Below, piece after piece: positions 34,421-43,281 of a stretch of DNA of 64,000 nt. The translations under genes and the position numbers were made by a program. This stretch comes from Streptomyces chumphonensis. GTDB lineage: Bacteria > Actinomycetota > Actinomycetes > Streptomycetales > Streptomycetaceae. A model generated the notes under the pieces. That model did not search any database and had not been told where the DNA came from. It saw nothing but the letters and a program-made list of their open reading frames with translations. Each line of letters opens with the position of its first letter. The first letter of the stretch is position 1. The stretch spans positions 394,924 through 458,923 of the forward strand of contig NZ_JACXYU010000003.1 of NCBI RefSeq assembly GCF_014779715.1, given 5' to 3'.

Positions 34421-35329
34421 ATGAGCGCACCCCTGCACACCCCCGACCACCCCTGGCGCGGCGTCATGGTGGCCACCACCCTGCCCCTGAAGGACGACCT
34501 GTCGATCGACCACGACGCCTACGCCGAGCACGTCCGCTCGCTGCTCGACGCCGGGTGCGACGGCGTCGTCCCCAACGGCTCGCTGGGGGAGTACCAGACC
34601 CTCACCGACGACGAGCGCGCCCGCGTCGTGCGCACCGCCGTGGAGGCCGCCGGGGACGGCAGCCGGGTCATGGCCGGCGTCTCCGCCTACGGCAGCGCGG
34701 AGGCCGCGCGCTGGGCCGAGCAGGCCGCCGAGGCCGGGGCCGGCTCCGCCCTGCTGCTGCCGCCCAACGCCTACCGCGCCGACGACGCGGAGGTCCGCGA
34801 CCACTACGCGCGGGTCGCGAGCGTGGGGCTGCCCGTCGTCGCCTACAACAACCCGCACGACACCCGCGTCGACCTGACCCCCCGGCTCCTGGCGGAACTG
34901 CACGCCCGGCAGCACATCGTGGCGGTCAAGGAGTTCAGCGGGGACGTGCGTCGGGCCTACGAGATCGCCGAGGCCGCCCCCGGTCTCGACCTGCTCGTCG
35001 GCGCCGACGACGTCCTCCTCGAACTCGCCCTGGCCGGCGCCGTCGGGTGGATCGCGGGCTACCCCAACGCCCTGCCGCACTCCTGCGTCGCGCTGTACCG
35101 GGCCGCCGTCGCCCGGGACCTGGACACCGCCCTGCCCCTCTACCGGGCCCTGCACCCGCTCCTGCGCTGGGACACCCGGCACGTGTTCGTCCAGGCGATC
35201 AAGGCGTCCATGGACCTCGCGGGGCGCCCCGGGGGCCCCTGCCGTCCGCCGCGCTCGGCCCTGGGCCCCGAAGCGGGCGCGGCCGTCCGTGCCGCGACGG
35301 AGAAGGCCCTCGCCGACGGCCTGGCGTGA
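34421..35329 (+). CDS. DapA-family deaminase (pyrroline-4-hydroxy-2-carboxylate deaminase)
   Basis: 302 residues from ATG 34421 (GAGGAGAACCGCAC upstream). A TIM barrel of the dihydrodipicolinate synthase family: GVVPNGSLGEYQTLTDDER (family GxxGE motif), VVAYNNPHDTRVDL with the catalytic Tyr, and HIVAVKEFSGD with the Schiff-base Lys. In hydroxyproline operons this protein converts pyrroline-4-hydroxy-2-carboxylate to 2-oxoglutarate semialdehyde plus ammonia. The GSLGE motif differs from the GTTGE of true DapA, consistent with that side branch. Between the dehydrogenase and the epimerase, so the assignment by context is strong. Confidence 0.9.
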   Translation: MSAPLHTPDHPWRGVMVATTLPLKDDLSIDHDAYAEHVRSLLDAGCDGVVPNGSLGEYQTLTDDERARVVRTAVEAAGDGSRVMAGVSAYGSAEAARWAEQAAEAGAGSALLLPPNAYRADDAEVRDHYARVASVGLPVVAYNNPHDTRVDLTPRLLAELHARQHIVAVKEFSGDVRRAYEIAEAAPGLDLLVGADDVLLELALAGAVGWIAGYPNALPHSCVALYRAAVARDLDTALPLYRALHPLLRWDTRHVFVQAIKASMDLAGRPGGPCRPPRSALGPEAGAAVRAATEKALADGLA

Positions 35330-35366
35330 CCCCGCCCCTCCGGAACCAGCCCGCAGGAGAAGAGCC

Positions 35367-36368
35367 ATGCGCAGCCGCCATGTCTTCCACGCCGTCGACT
35401 CCCACACCGAGGGCATGCCCACCCGCGTCGTCACCGGGGGCGTCGCGCCCGTCCCCGGCGCCACCATGGCCCAACGGCGTACGTACTTCATGCGCCACCT
35501 GGACCACATCCGCACCCTGCTGACGAACGAACCACGCGGACACGCCGCCATGAGCGGCGCCATCCTGCAACCCCCGACGCGCCCCGACGCCGACTGGGGA
35601 GTCCTCTACATCGAGGTGTCCGGCTGCCTGCCCATGTGCGGGCACGGCACGATCGGCGTGGCCACGGTCCTGGTGGAGACGGGCATGGTGCCGGTGACCG
35701 AACCGGTCACGACCGTCCGCCTGGACACCCCGGCCGGGCTCGTCACCGCCGCGGTCCACGTCGCCGACGGCCACGCCCGCGCGGTGACGCTCCGCAACGT
35801 CCCGTCCTTCGCGGCGGCGCTCGGCGCGACCGTCGACGTCCCCGGCTTCGGGCGCGTGACCTACGACCTGGCCTACGGCGGCAACTTCTACGCCATCCTC
35901 CCCCTCGCCGAACTCGGGCTGCCCTTCGAACGCTCCCGCAAGGAGGAGATCCTGCACGCCGGCCTGGAGGTCATGGCCGCGATCAACGCGGCGGGTGAGC
36001 CCACGCACCCCGAGGACCCCGGCATCACCGGCTGCCACCACGTCCAGTTCCTCGCCCCCGGATCGGACGCCGCACACTCGCGCAACGCGATGGCCATCCA
36101 CCCCGGATGGTTCGACCGCTCGCCCTGCGGCACCGGCACCTCGGCCCGGATGGCGCAACTGCACGCCCGGGGCGAACTCCCGCTGCACCGCGACTTCCGC
36201 AACGAGTCGTTCCTCGGGACCGCCTTCACCGGCCGCCTGGTGGACACGACCGAGGTCGCCGGCCGTCCCGCCGTGGTGCCGACGTTCACCGGCAGCGCCT
36301 GGATCACCGGCACCGCCCAGTTCCTCCTCGACCCCACCGACCCGTTCCCGGAAGGCTTCCTGCTGTGA
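35367..36368 (+). CDS. 4-hydroxyproline 2-epimerase (proline racemase family)
   Basis: 333 residues from ATG 35367. Both catalytic cysteines of the two-base proline racemase/epimerase mechanism are present: GCLPMCGHGTIGVAT (Cys near residue 91) and RSPCGTGTSARMAQL (Cys near 254), which argues against the trans-3-hydroxyproline dehydratase subtype that has lost one Cys. It interconverts trans-4-hydroxy-L-proline and cis-4-hydroxy-D-proline, the entry step of the pathway. Its stop overlaps the start of the aldehyde dehydrogenase gene (GTGA). Confidence 0.94.
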   Translation: MRSRHVFHAVDSHTEGMPTRVVTGGVAPVPGATMAQRRTYFMRHLDHIRTLLTNEPRGHAAMSGAILQPPTRPDADWGVLYIEVSGCLPMCGHGTIGVATVLVETGMVPVTEPVTTVRLDTPAGLVTAAVHVADGHARAVTLRNVPSFAAALGATVDVPGFGRVTYDLAYGGNFYAILPLAELGLPFERSRKEEILHAGLEVMAAINAAGEPTHPEDPGITGCHHVQFLAPGSDAAHSRNAMAIHPGWFDRSPCGTGTSARMAQLHARGELPLHRDFRNESFLGTAFTGRLVDTTEVAGRPAVVPTFTGSAWITGTAQFLLDPTDPFPEGFLL

Positions 36369-37786
36369 ACCGCGCCCCCGTACAGAAGGCGGACAGCCCG
36401 CTCGTCTCCCGCAACCCCGCCGATCCCGACGACATCGTCGTGGAGTTGCACGGCTGCGGCCCCGACACCGTCACCGGCGCGGTGCACCGGGCCTCCCGGG
36501 CCCGAACGGAATGGCTCGCCGCCGGCGCGGGCGCACGCTCCGCGGCCCTGCGCCGGGCCGGAGACGCCGTGGAGGCCGCCTCCGAGGAACTCGCCGGGCT
36601 GCTGGTCAGGGAGGTCGGCAAACCGCTCACCGAGGCGCGCGGCGAACTGGCGCGCACGGCGGCCATCTGGCGCTACTACGCCCAGCACCCCTACGACGCC
36701 ACCGGTGCGGTCCACGAGCCGGCCTCCGGGCCAGGGCTGCTGCTCACCCGGAGACGGCCGCACGGTGTCGCCGGGTTGATCACCCCGTGGAACTTCCCCC
36801 TGGCCATTCCCTCCTGGAAGGCCGCTCCGGCCCTGGCCGCGGGCAACGCCGTGCTCCTCAAACCCGCACCCGAGGCGACGGCGTGCGCGCTGCGGCTGGC
36901 CGAGGTCCTCGGGCAGGCCCTGCCCGAGGACCTGCTGCGGGTCGTTCCCGGAGGCGCCGACGTCGGCGCCCGTCTGGTCGGCGTGGCCGACGTCGTCTCC
37001 TTCACCGGATCGACCGCCGTCGGGGCCGACGTCGCCCGTGCCGCCGTCGCCCGAGGCGTCCCGGTCCAGGCGGAGATGGGCGGCCACAACGCCGCCGTGG
37101 TGCTGCCCGACGCCGACCCCGAACGCGCGGCGGCGGACATCGCCGTCGCCATCGCCGGTTACGCGGGGCAGAAGTGCACCGCCACCCGACGGGTGATCGC
37201 CGTGGGCGGCGCGCTGCCGCCCCTGCGTGAGGCACTGGCCGAGGCACTGCGGGGACTGCCCGCCCGCGCTCCCCACGCGGCGGCCACCGTCTGCGGGCCC
37301 GTCATCTCGCAGGCGGCTCTCGACCGCGTCGCCGGGGCCCGCGACGGCGCGCTGCGCTCCGGAGCCCGCGCCCTGGCCGGCGCGGGTGCCCGCCGGCCCG
37401 GCCCGGCCACGGGCTGGTACACCGACCCGGTGCTGCTGGAGAACGTGCCCGCCCACCACGAACTGCACCGCCGCGAGACCTTCGGCCCCCTCGCCGTGCT
37501 GTCGGGCGCCGCGGACCTGGACGACGCCGTCCGCGCCGCGAACAGCACTCCGTACGGCCTGGTCACCTCCCTGCACACCGGCGACCTGGACGTCGCCCTC
37601 GCGGTGCTGGACCGTCTGACCACCGGCATGCTGCGCGTCAACGCCCCCACCACGGGCGTCGACTTCCACCTTCCCTTCGGCGGGGAGAAGGAATCCGGCA
37701 TCGGCATGCGGGAACAGGGGCGCGCCGCGATGGACTTCTACACGTCCAGCCGCACGGTCTCGCTCCTGCCCGCCGGGTCGGCCTGA
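36365..37786 (+). CDS. 2-oxoglutarate semialdehyde dehydrogenase (ALDH family)
   Basis: 473 residues from GTG 36365, coupled to the epimerase stop. The ALDH hallmarks are LITPWNFPLAIPSWKAAPALAAGN, FTGSTAVGADV (NAD loop), AEMGGHNAAVVLPDAD with the general-base Glu, GYAGQKCTATRRVI with the catalytic Cys, and ETFGPLAVL. It completes hydroxyproline breakdown by oxidising 2-oxoglutarate semialdehyde to 2-oxoglutarate. Slightly shorter than the usual ~490 residues, but all catalytic parts are present. Last structural gene before the regulator. Confidence 0.92.
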   Translation: MNRAPVQKADSPLVSRNPADPDDIVVELHGCGPDTVTGAVHRASRARTEWLAAGAGARSAALRRAGDAVEAASEELAGLLVREVGKPLTEARGELARTAAIWRYYAQHPYDATGAVHEPASGPGLLLTRRRPHGVAGLITPWNFPLAIPSWKAAPALAAGNAVLLKPAPEATACALRLAEVLGQALPEDLLRVVPGGADVGARLVGVADVVSFTGSTAVGADVARAAVARGVPVQAEMGGHNAAVVLPDADPERAAADIAVAIAGYAGQKCTATRRVIAVGGALPPLREALAEALRGLPARAPHAAATVCGPVISQAALDRVAGARDGALRSGARALAGAGARRPGPATGWYTDPVLLENVPAHHELHRRETFGPLAVLSGAADLDDAVRAANSTPYGLVTSLHTGDLDVALAVLDRLTTGMLRVNAPTTGVDFHLPFGGEKESGIGMREQGRAAMDFYTSSRTVSLLPAGSA

Positions 37787-37820
37787 GCCCGCTCCGTCGA
37801 CGAGCGCGGTCGGCTCGCAA

Positions 37821-37838
37821 CGTGACATTGTATAGTGG
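37821..37838. promoter_or_regulatory. AT-rich operator-like element before the GntR gene
   Basis: CGTGACATTGTATAGTGG lies 25-42 bases before the ATG of the GntR/FCD regulator. Its ATTGTATAGT core resembles the TTGTATACAA sites known for FCD-type GntR proteins, so autoregulation is likely. Confidence 0.5.
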
Positions 37839-37862
37839 GCCGCCGGTCCACGGAGGGAATCC

Positions 37863-38576
37863 ATGAGCGAGCCCCAGTCCCGGAAACTCGTCTCGGTGCG
37901 GGAGCACTTGCGTGATCAGGTGGCCAATGCCCTCCGGGCCGCACTGATCGCGGGCGAACTGCAGCCCGGGACCGTCTACTCCGCCCCCGCGTTGGCCGCC
38001 GAGTACGGGGTCTCCGCGACCCCCGTGCGGGAGGCCATGCTGGACCTGGCGCGCGAAGGGCTGGTCGAGCCGGTGCGCAACAAGGGTTTCCGCGTCACCG
38101 AACTGTCCGAGCGTGACCTCGACGAGTTCACCGAGATCCGCGCCCTGATCGAGATCCCGACCGTGGGCGAGGTGACGAGGTCGGTTCCCCGCGAGCGGCT
38201 GGAGGCCCTCCGCCCGGTGGCCGAGGAGATCGTGGCCGCCGCGCGAGCCGGTGACCTCATCGGCTACCTGGAGGCCGACCGACGCTTCCACCTCGGACTG
38301 CTCTCCCTCGCCGGCAACGCCCGGCTCGTCGAGACGGTGAGTGACCTGCGTAAACGCTCCCGGCTCTACGGCCTCACCGAACTCGCCGAAGCCGGGATGC
38401 TGGTGGCCTCGGCCGAGGAGCACGCCGAGCTGCTGGATCTCATGATCGCCGGGGACGCCGCCGCGGCCGAGGGGCACATGCGCCGACACCTGTCCCACGT
38501 GCGTTCCCTGTGGGCCGCGAGGAAGCGGGACGAACCCCGACGCACGCCGCCGTCCCGGCGGCTGGGCGCCCGCTGA
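37863..38576 (+). CDS. GntR-family regulator, FCD subfamily
   Basis: 237 residues from ATG 37863 (GGAGGGAATCC upstream). An N-terminal winged helix (LRDQVANALRAALIAGELQPG...APALAAEYGVSATPVREAMLDL) precedes an all-helical FCD effector domain (~85-220) with the metal/ligand His residues in DRRFHLGLLSLAGN and ...HAELLDLMIAGD. It is the natural candidate for controlling the hydroxyproline operon, the collagenase gene and the aminopeptidase gene, whose promoters carry related AT-rich elements. The effector is probably hydroxyproline or a pathway intermediate (inferred). Confidence 0.92.
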   Translation: MSEPQSRKLVSVREHLRDQVANALRAALIAGELQPGTVYSAPALAAEYGVSATPVREAMLDLAREGLVEPVRNKGFRVTELSERDLDEFTEIRALIEIPTVGEVTRSVPRERLEALRPVAEEIVAAARAGDLIGYLEADRRFHLGLLSLAGNARLVETVSDLRKRSRLYGLTELAEAGMLVASAEEHAELLDLMIAGDAAAAEGHMRRHLSHVRSLWAARKRDEPRRTPPSRRLGAR

Positions 38577-38614
38577 CCCTCACCGGTCCGCAGGGGCGGG
38601 CACGCACGGCGGGG

Positions 38615-38654
38615 GGCGGCCGCGACGGCGCACGCCCCGCCGACAGCGGCCGCC
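38615..38654. terminator. Possible bidirectional terminator between GntR and aminopeptidase genes
   Basis: GGCGGCCGC (38615-38623) and GCGGCCGCC (38646-38654) form a 9-base stem around a GC-rich loop between two converging genes. Confidence 0.45.
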
Positions 38655-40118
38655 TCAGCCCTCCAACAGCGTGCCCATCCACTCCTCGACGCCGTCCGCG
38701 GTCCGGGGGAGGGCGGACGACATCAACCGCGCTCCGTCCCCGGTGATCACCAGGTCGTCCTCGATACGCACGCCCATGCCCCGCAACTCGACGGGCAGGG
38801 TCTCGTCGTCGGGTTGCAGGTACAGCCCCGGCTCGACGGTCAGGACCTGCCCCTCCTCCAGTACGCCTTCGACGTAGGCGTCGGCCCGCGCCCTGGCGCA
38901 GTCGTGGACGTCCATGCCGAGCATGTGGCCGCTGCCGCACAGGGTGTAGCGACGGTGGAGGCCGCTGTCCCCGGCCAGTTCGTCCAGGGGCGCCTTGAGC
39001 ACCCCCCACTCGCGCAGCCCTTCGGCGATCACCCGCATCGCCGCGCGGTGGAAGTCCCGGAACGGAACGCCCGGACGCAGCGCGGCGATACCGGCCTCCT
39101 GGGCCGCGAGGACCAGTTCGTAGACCTGCCGCTGCACCGGGGAGAAGCGCCCTGAGAGGGGCAGGGTGCGGGTGATGTCGGCGGTGTACAGGGTGTCGGT
39201 CTCGACGCCCGCGTCCAGCAGCAGAAGCTGGGAGGGGTCCAGCGGCCCGTCGTTGCGCACCCAGTGCAGTACGCAGGCATGGGCTCCCGCGGCCGCGATC
39301 GTCTCGTAGCCCGTGCCGTTGCCCTCGGCGCGGGCCCGCAGGTTGAAGACGCCCTCGACCCATCGCTCACCACGGGGATGCCGCAGGGCCCGGGGCAGGG
39401 CCCGCACCACGTCCTCGAAGCCCTCGGTGGTGTGATCCACCGCGAGTTGGAGTTGTTCGACCTCCCACGCCTCCTTGACCAGGCGCAGTTCGGACAGGCA
39501 GGCGGCGAGTTCCCTCTCCCGCAGCCGCTCCGCCTCGCCGGAGGTCCGGGTCGCGACGAGAGCGTCGACGGCGCCGTCGACACCGGTCAGCGTCCGGGTG
39601 GGCGGCTGGGGCCCCGACAGCGTTCCGGGCAGCTCGTCGAGGTGGCGGCACTCGATACCCGTCAGTGCTTCCGCCTCCGCCAGGTCGGGGCGGGGCCCGA
39701 CCCAGAACTCGCCGTAGCGGCGGTCGCGGTAGAACTCCTCCCCCGTCCGCGGGGAGCGCGGCCGCAGATAGAGCACCGCATGGTGCCCCCGGGGCCCGGA
39801 CGGTTCCATGAGGAGCACGTTGTCGGGCTGGTCCTCGCCGGTGAGACCGGTCAGCCAGGCGTAGGCGGTGTGCGGGCGGAAGTGGTGGTCGCAGTCGTTG
39901 GACCGGGTGGTCAGCCGCCCGGCCGGCAGGACGAGCCGCTCGCCGGGGAAGTGCGCGGACAGGCGGGCCCGGCGGCCCAGGGTGGCGCCGCCGCGGGGAG
40001 CGCGCACGGCGTGGTCCACGGGGGACGGAGCCCAGCCACCGCTCATGAACGACGCCAGGGCGGGGGAGACCGGCAGGTCGTGGCTGCCGGTGGTGATGCG
40101 GGCCGAGGGTGGGGTCAT
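38655..40118 (-). CDS. Xaa-Pro aminopeptidase (M24B, PepP-like)
   Basis: 487 residues from ATG 40118 (CGGAGCTGGC upstream). The N-terminal domain (~20-215) is the aminopeptidase P type (FMSGGW..., LTGEDQPDNVLLMEP). The C-terminal pita-bread domain holds the dinuclear metal ligands: LLLLDAGVETDTLYTADITRT (two Asp), CGSGHMLGMDVHD (His), LTVEPGLYL and GVRIEDDLVI (two Glu). It removes N-terminal residues ahead of proline or hydroxyproline, as needed after collagenase digestion. Convergent with the GntR gene and facing its own AT-rich promoter element. Confidence 0.92.
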   Translation of the reverse strand: MTPPSARITTGSHDLPVSPALASFMSGGWAPSPVDHAVRAPRGGATLGRRARLSAHFPGERLVLPAGRLTTRSNDCDHHFRPHTAYAWLTGLTGEDQPDNVLLMEPSGPRGHHAVLYLRPRSPRTGEEFYRDRRYGEFWVGPRPDLAEAEALTGIECRHLDELPGTLSGPQPPTRTLTGVDGAVDALVATRTSGEAERLRERELAACLSELRLVKEAWEVEQLQLAVDHTTEGFEDVVRALPRALRHPRGERWVEGVFNLRARAEGNGTGYETIAAAGAHACVLHWVRNDGPLDPSQLLLLDAGVETDTLYTADITRTLPLSGRFSPVQRQVYELVLAAQEAGIAALRPGVPFRDFHRAAMRVIAEGLREWGVLKAPLDELAGDSGLHRRYTLCGSGHMLGMDVHDCARARADAYVEGVLEEGQVLTVEPGLYLQPDDETLPVELRGMGVRIEDDLVITGDGARLMSSALPRTADGVEEWMGTLLEG

Positions 40119-40148
40119 GCCAGCTCCGGGGTGTGAGGGACAGCGGTA

Positions 40149-40170
40149 ATGCAATGTTACATTGTTATGG
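40149..40170. promoter_or_regulatory. AT-rich palindromic element upstream of the Xaa-Pro aminopeptidase gene
   Basis: AATGTTACATT (40153-40163) is a perfect palindrome within GCAATGTTACATTGTTATGG, ~32 bases before the leftward start at 40118. It shares GCAATRTTAC with the element upstream of the collagenase gene (28398-28407). Confidence 0.5.
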
Positions 40171-40347
40171 CACTCGCCATGAAGGGCTCACCGCGCCGCA
40201 AACGGACCCCGCCGCGCCGGAGGGCAGGAGGGGCCGGTCCCCCGTGACGCCTGGGCCGCGGTGTCCGACGAGGGCGACGTCGCGCCGGGTGCCGTAGGCG
40301 GAGTGCTCCACCTCGCACGCCTCCCGTGAGGGCTGCCCTGTCTCCGC

Positions 40348-40722
40348 TCAGGCTTCCCCCGGCCCGGTCAGGATCGTGCCCATGGCGGCGAGCACGGACG
40401 GCTCGACCCGGTAGTACACCCAGGTGCCGCGCCGCTCGGAGGTGAGCAGCCCGGCCTCCTTCAGCTTCTTCAGGTGGTGGGAGACCGTGGGTGGGGAGAC
40501 GCCCACGTCGGGGATGTCGCAGACGCAGGTCTCCCCGGCCTCGTGCGAGGCCACGGCGGAGAACAGCCGCAGGCGCACCGGATCGCCGAGCGCTCTGAAC
40601 ATCCGGGACGCCGCCTCGGCCTCCTCGGCGTTCATCAGGCGCTCGGTCAGTGGCGGGCAGCAGGGCGCCACGGCCCGACCGCTCGGGGATTCCAGGAGGG
40701 GCAGCGCCCCGTTATTCGACAT
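40348..40722 (-). CDS. ArsR-family metalloregulator
   Basis: 124 residues from ATG 40722. A winged helix (ASRMFRALGDPVRLRLFSAVAS...SPPTVSHHLKKLKEAGLLTSERRGTWVYYRVEP) carries ETCVCDIP at the alpha-3 position, the CxC metalloid site of ArsR/SmtB repressors. The N-terminal CCPP could supply a further thiolate. No arsenite pump or arsenate reductase gene is adjacent, so it is an orphan here. An AT-rich palindromic element at its start suggests autoregulation. Confidence 0.9.
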   Translation of the reverse strand: MSNNGALPLLESPSGRAVAPCCPPLTERLMNAEEAEAASRMFRALGDPVRLRLFSAVASHEAGETCVCDIPDVGVSPPTVSHHLKKLKEAGLLTSERRGTWVYYRVEPSVLAAMGTILTGPGEA

Positions 40723-40745
40723 ACATCTATGTTGACAGATATCGA
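40721..40745. promoter_or_regulatory. ArsR operator-like imperfect palindrome
   Basis: ATCTATGTTGACAGATAT overlaps the region just upstream of the ArsR start codon. ArsR-type repressors bind AT-rich 12-2-12-like dyads at such positions, so autorepression is likely. The dyad is imperfect. Confidence 0.45.
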
Positions 40746-41471
40746 ACTACTAGGGGAGGGGCTACACCGCCGCCAGAACCAGAACCGCCACGCACCGCCG
40801 CGTGTCGATGACCCGATCCAGGAGGACGATGGCGTACGCGCGGGCATGCGACGGCAGCGCTCCGGTGTACCGGCACCCGGCACGGAACCAGGCCCCGCCG
40901 CACCCCTCTCCTCACCTCCCGGCGCTGGTGGCCACGCACGGAGAGCGGTGGGGCGAACTCCGCCGTCCTCACCGGTCTGCCGGTCTCCTCGGTTGCTGAG
41001 GAGACACACACGAAGGGATCCGGGCGGACACACGGGGAAGGCCGCCAACACGGGCACCGTCTCGTCCGCGCGGCGCCGCCCGCCCGTCACCGCGGTCCGC
41101 ATCGTTCACCGACTCGGACGTGCGCGAGGGACTGGAGCGACGACATCGCCGCCGGGACCGGGCCGGGCTCCGCGGGAGGCAAGTGCGCCGCGTACGATCC
41201 GCGTGGCCCGTACAGCGGGTGGCCGACGGGGCTGAGGGCTCCCCCCGGCGCGCCACCGAAGCACTGCCACACGGTGGAGAGAACCCACGACCGGCTGCCG
41301 GACGAGCCCGGCGGCCGACGGCGTCGGCGGGCGTGCCGGGGGCCGCCCACCCGCTGCCACCTGCTCCGGGGAGCGCCTGCGGGGGCCCGAGGGAACTCGA
41401 TGGCGGCGACGGGCGAAGAAGAGGGGAAAGCCCAGGCTTTCGAAGCGTTCCCCAAAGCGAGAGGAGCCCCG
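40746..41471. other. Gene-free stretch upstream of the ECF sigma operon
   Basis: About 725 bases without a credible gene. The open frames present are out of phase with each other and lack ribosome-binding sites. The segment presumably contains the divergent promoters of the ArsR and sigma-factor genes. No -35/-10 pair is convincing by eye. Confidence 0.45.
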
Positions 41472-42089
41472 ATGACCGTCGACCCAGGCGTCTGCACGGG
41501 GGTGGACGGCGATGCCTCGGTGATCGCGCGGTCCCGGGACGAGCCCGAGACGTTCGCCGTGCTGTTCGACCGGCACGCGGACGCGGTACACCGCTACCTG
41601 GCCCGCAGGCTCGGCGACGAGCCGGCCGACGACCTCATGGCGGAGACCTTCACCACGGCTTTCCAGCAGCGGTACCGGTACGACCCCGTACGGGCCACCG
41701 GCGACAGCGCCCGGCCCTGGCTGTTCGGCATAGCGACCAACCTGGTCGGTCGGCACCGTCGGGCCGAGGCCCGCCGGTTCAAGACCCTGGCCCGCCTCCC
41801 GGCTCCGGCCGACCACGAGGAGCCCCTGGCCGACCGGGCTGCGGCCCGCGTCGGGGCACAGGCCGTACGCCGTGAGCTGGCGGCGGCACTGGCCGCCCTG
41901 CCCGCACGGCACCGGGACGTGCTGCTGCTGGTGGCCTGGGGCGGTCTCGGCTACGAGGAGGTGGCCCACGCCCTCGGCGTGCCCATCGGCACCGTCCGAT
42001 CACGGTTGCACCGGGCTCGCGGCAAGCTGCGCGACGCGTTGGGCGGATCCGATCCGACGACACTGCGAGAGGCGTCCGACCATGACTGA
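41472..42089 (+). CDS. ECF-type RNA polymerase sigma factor
   Basis: 205 residues from ATG 41472 behind GAGGAGCCCCG. Region 2 (AVLFDRHADAVHRYLARRLGDEPADDLMAETFTTAFQQ) and region 4 (LPARHRDVLLLVAWGGLGYEEVAHALGVPIGTVRSRLHRAR) are both complete. It directs RNA polymerase to a small regulon. The next gene, overlapping by 8 bases, encodes a membrane-anchored protein that is the probable partner and possible anti-sigma factor. Confidence 0.93.
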   Translation: MTVDPGVCTGVDGDASVIARSRDEPETFAVLFDRHADAVHRYLARRLGDEPADDLMAETFTTAFQQRYRYDPVRATGDSARPWLFGIATNLVGRHRRAEARRFKTLARLPAPADHEEPLADRAAARVGAQAVRRELAAALAALPARHRDVLLLVAWGGLGYEEVAHALGVPIGTVRSRLHRARGKLRDALGGSDPTTLREASDHD

Positions 42090-43044
42090 CGAACTCGAAC
42101 TCCTACAGGACTGGGACGCCGACGCGTCCCCTCTCACCGAACCCGCCCGGGCACAGGCCCGGCACCGACTGCTCAACACGATCAGCCGCACGGAGCGGCA
42201 CCCCGACAGAGGACCGGGCCGCCGACGCGCGCTGCGCCTCGCGACGGCCGGGGTGGTCGCCCTGTTGATCACGGGAACGGCGGTGCTGATCACCACCGAG
42301 GGCGGAGCGCCGGACCGCGCCGGCACGGAAACCCCGCACCTGCGCAGCGCCGCGGCCGTGAAGGTGCTGGAAGGTGCGGCCGTGTACGCGGGCCGTCAGG
42401 AGACGCCTGTCGCGCCGCGCGGCGACCAGTTCATCTACTCGAAGCGGATCATCAAGGAGACGGACCGGAAGACCGGTGAGGTCAAGACCTTCGTGGATGT
42501 GAACTGGGATTCGGTGGACGGCTCCAAGCGTTCCCTGACCATGGAGCGCGGGAACGTGATCTGGGAGGAGCCCATGAAGGACGGCGGTTCCGTGTGGCCC
42601 CCTCGGGAGTGGAGCAAGCTCGCCACACTTCCGACCGACCCGGAGAAGCTCGTTCCGGCTCTCATTTCCGCCGGCGGCACGACCGACCAGTCGATCGACG
42701 ACCTCTCCGGTTTCGACTGGTTCCGCGCCTATTTCCTGCTCGGCGAGCTCCTGAAGCAGCCGGCGCTGCCCCCGGGTCTGCGTCCCGCCGCGTACGAGGC
42801 ACTCGCCCTGGTGCAGGGTGTCGAGGCGATTCCGGACGTGAAGGACTCCGCCGGGCGCACGGGCGTGGGGATCGCCTACACCGGAGAGGGCGCTCAGAAG
42901 GGCAGCTACCTGATCTTCGATGAGGAGTCCCACGAGTTCCTGGGCTTCCGCAGCGAGGGGTCCACGGCTTCCGGCAGGACGTACGTCCAGCTGTCGCACA
43001 CGGTGGAGTGGGCGATCGTCGACCGCTTGAGGCAGCGCCCCTAG
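42082..43044 (+). CDS. Membrane-anchored CU044_5270-type protein, probable sigma-factor partner
   Basis: 320 residues from ATG 42082, overlapping the sigma-factor stop. An N-terminal cytoplasmic part (~1-58), one membrane segment (ALRLATAGVVALLITGTAVLI, ~60-80) and an extracytoplasmic domain of ~240 residues (FIYSKRIIKETDRKTGEV, FRAYFLLGELLKQPALPPGLRPAAYEAL) match the family commonly encoded after ECF sigma genes in Streptomyces. It lacks an obvious zinc anti-sigma motif. It may sense a cell-envelope signal; the mechanism is unknown. Confidence 0.8.
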   Translation: MTDELELLQDWDADASPLTEPARAQARHRLLNTISRTERHPDRGPGRRRALRLATAGVVALLITGTAVLITTEGGAPDRAGTETPHLRSAAAVKVLEGAAVYAGRQETPVAPRGDQFIYSKRIIKETDRKTGEVKTFVDVNWDSVDGSKRSLTMERGNVIWEEPMKDGGSVWPPREWSKLATLPTDPEKLVPALISAGGTTDQSIDDLSGFDWFRAYFLLGELLKQPALPPGLRPAAYEALALVQGVEAIPDVKDSAGRTGVGIAYTGEGAQKGSYLIFDEESHEFLGFRSEGSTASGRTYVQLSHTVEWAIVDRLRQRP

Positions 43045-43095
43045 GTTCGGTCCGGCGGGTCCCCGCGGACCCGGTCACCCGCCGGAAGGAACCAC

Positions 43096-43145
43096 GGCGC
43101 CCCCCACCGGCCAGGCCGAAGCCCGTGCCGGCCGGTGGGGGCGCC
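43096..43145 (+). terminator. Terminator after the ECF operon
   Basis: A 16-17-base inverted repeat with one bulged C (arms GGCGCCCCCCACCGGCC and GGCCGGTGGGGGCGCC) about 50 bases after the stop. Confidence 0.85.
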
Positions 43146-43281
43146 ACGACAGTCCGGAGCGCGGGTGCCGCCACGGCGCGGGGCGACGCGCTGAGGCCGT
43201 CCGGACGGGCTGGGATGTGATCCGGTCGAGTGGCAGACTGGCGGGTCCGAGGCAGGCGTGTGATCGGGGAGGGAAACCGGG

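Noticed and set aside
40474..41235. 253-codon frame upstream of the sigma factor
   Set aside because: Antisense to the ArsR gene in its first part and low-complexity afterwards.
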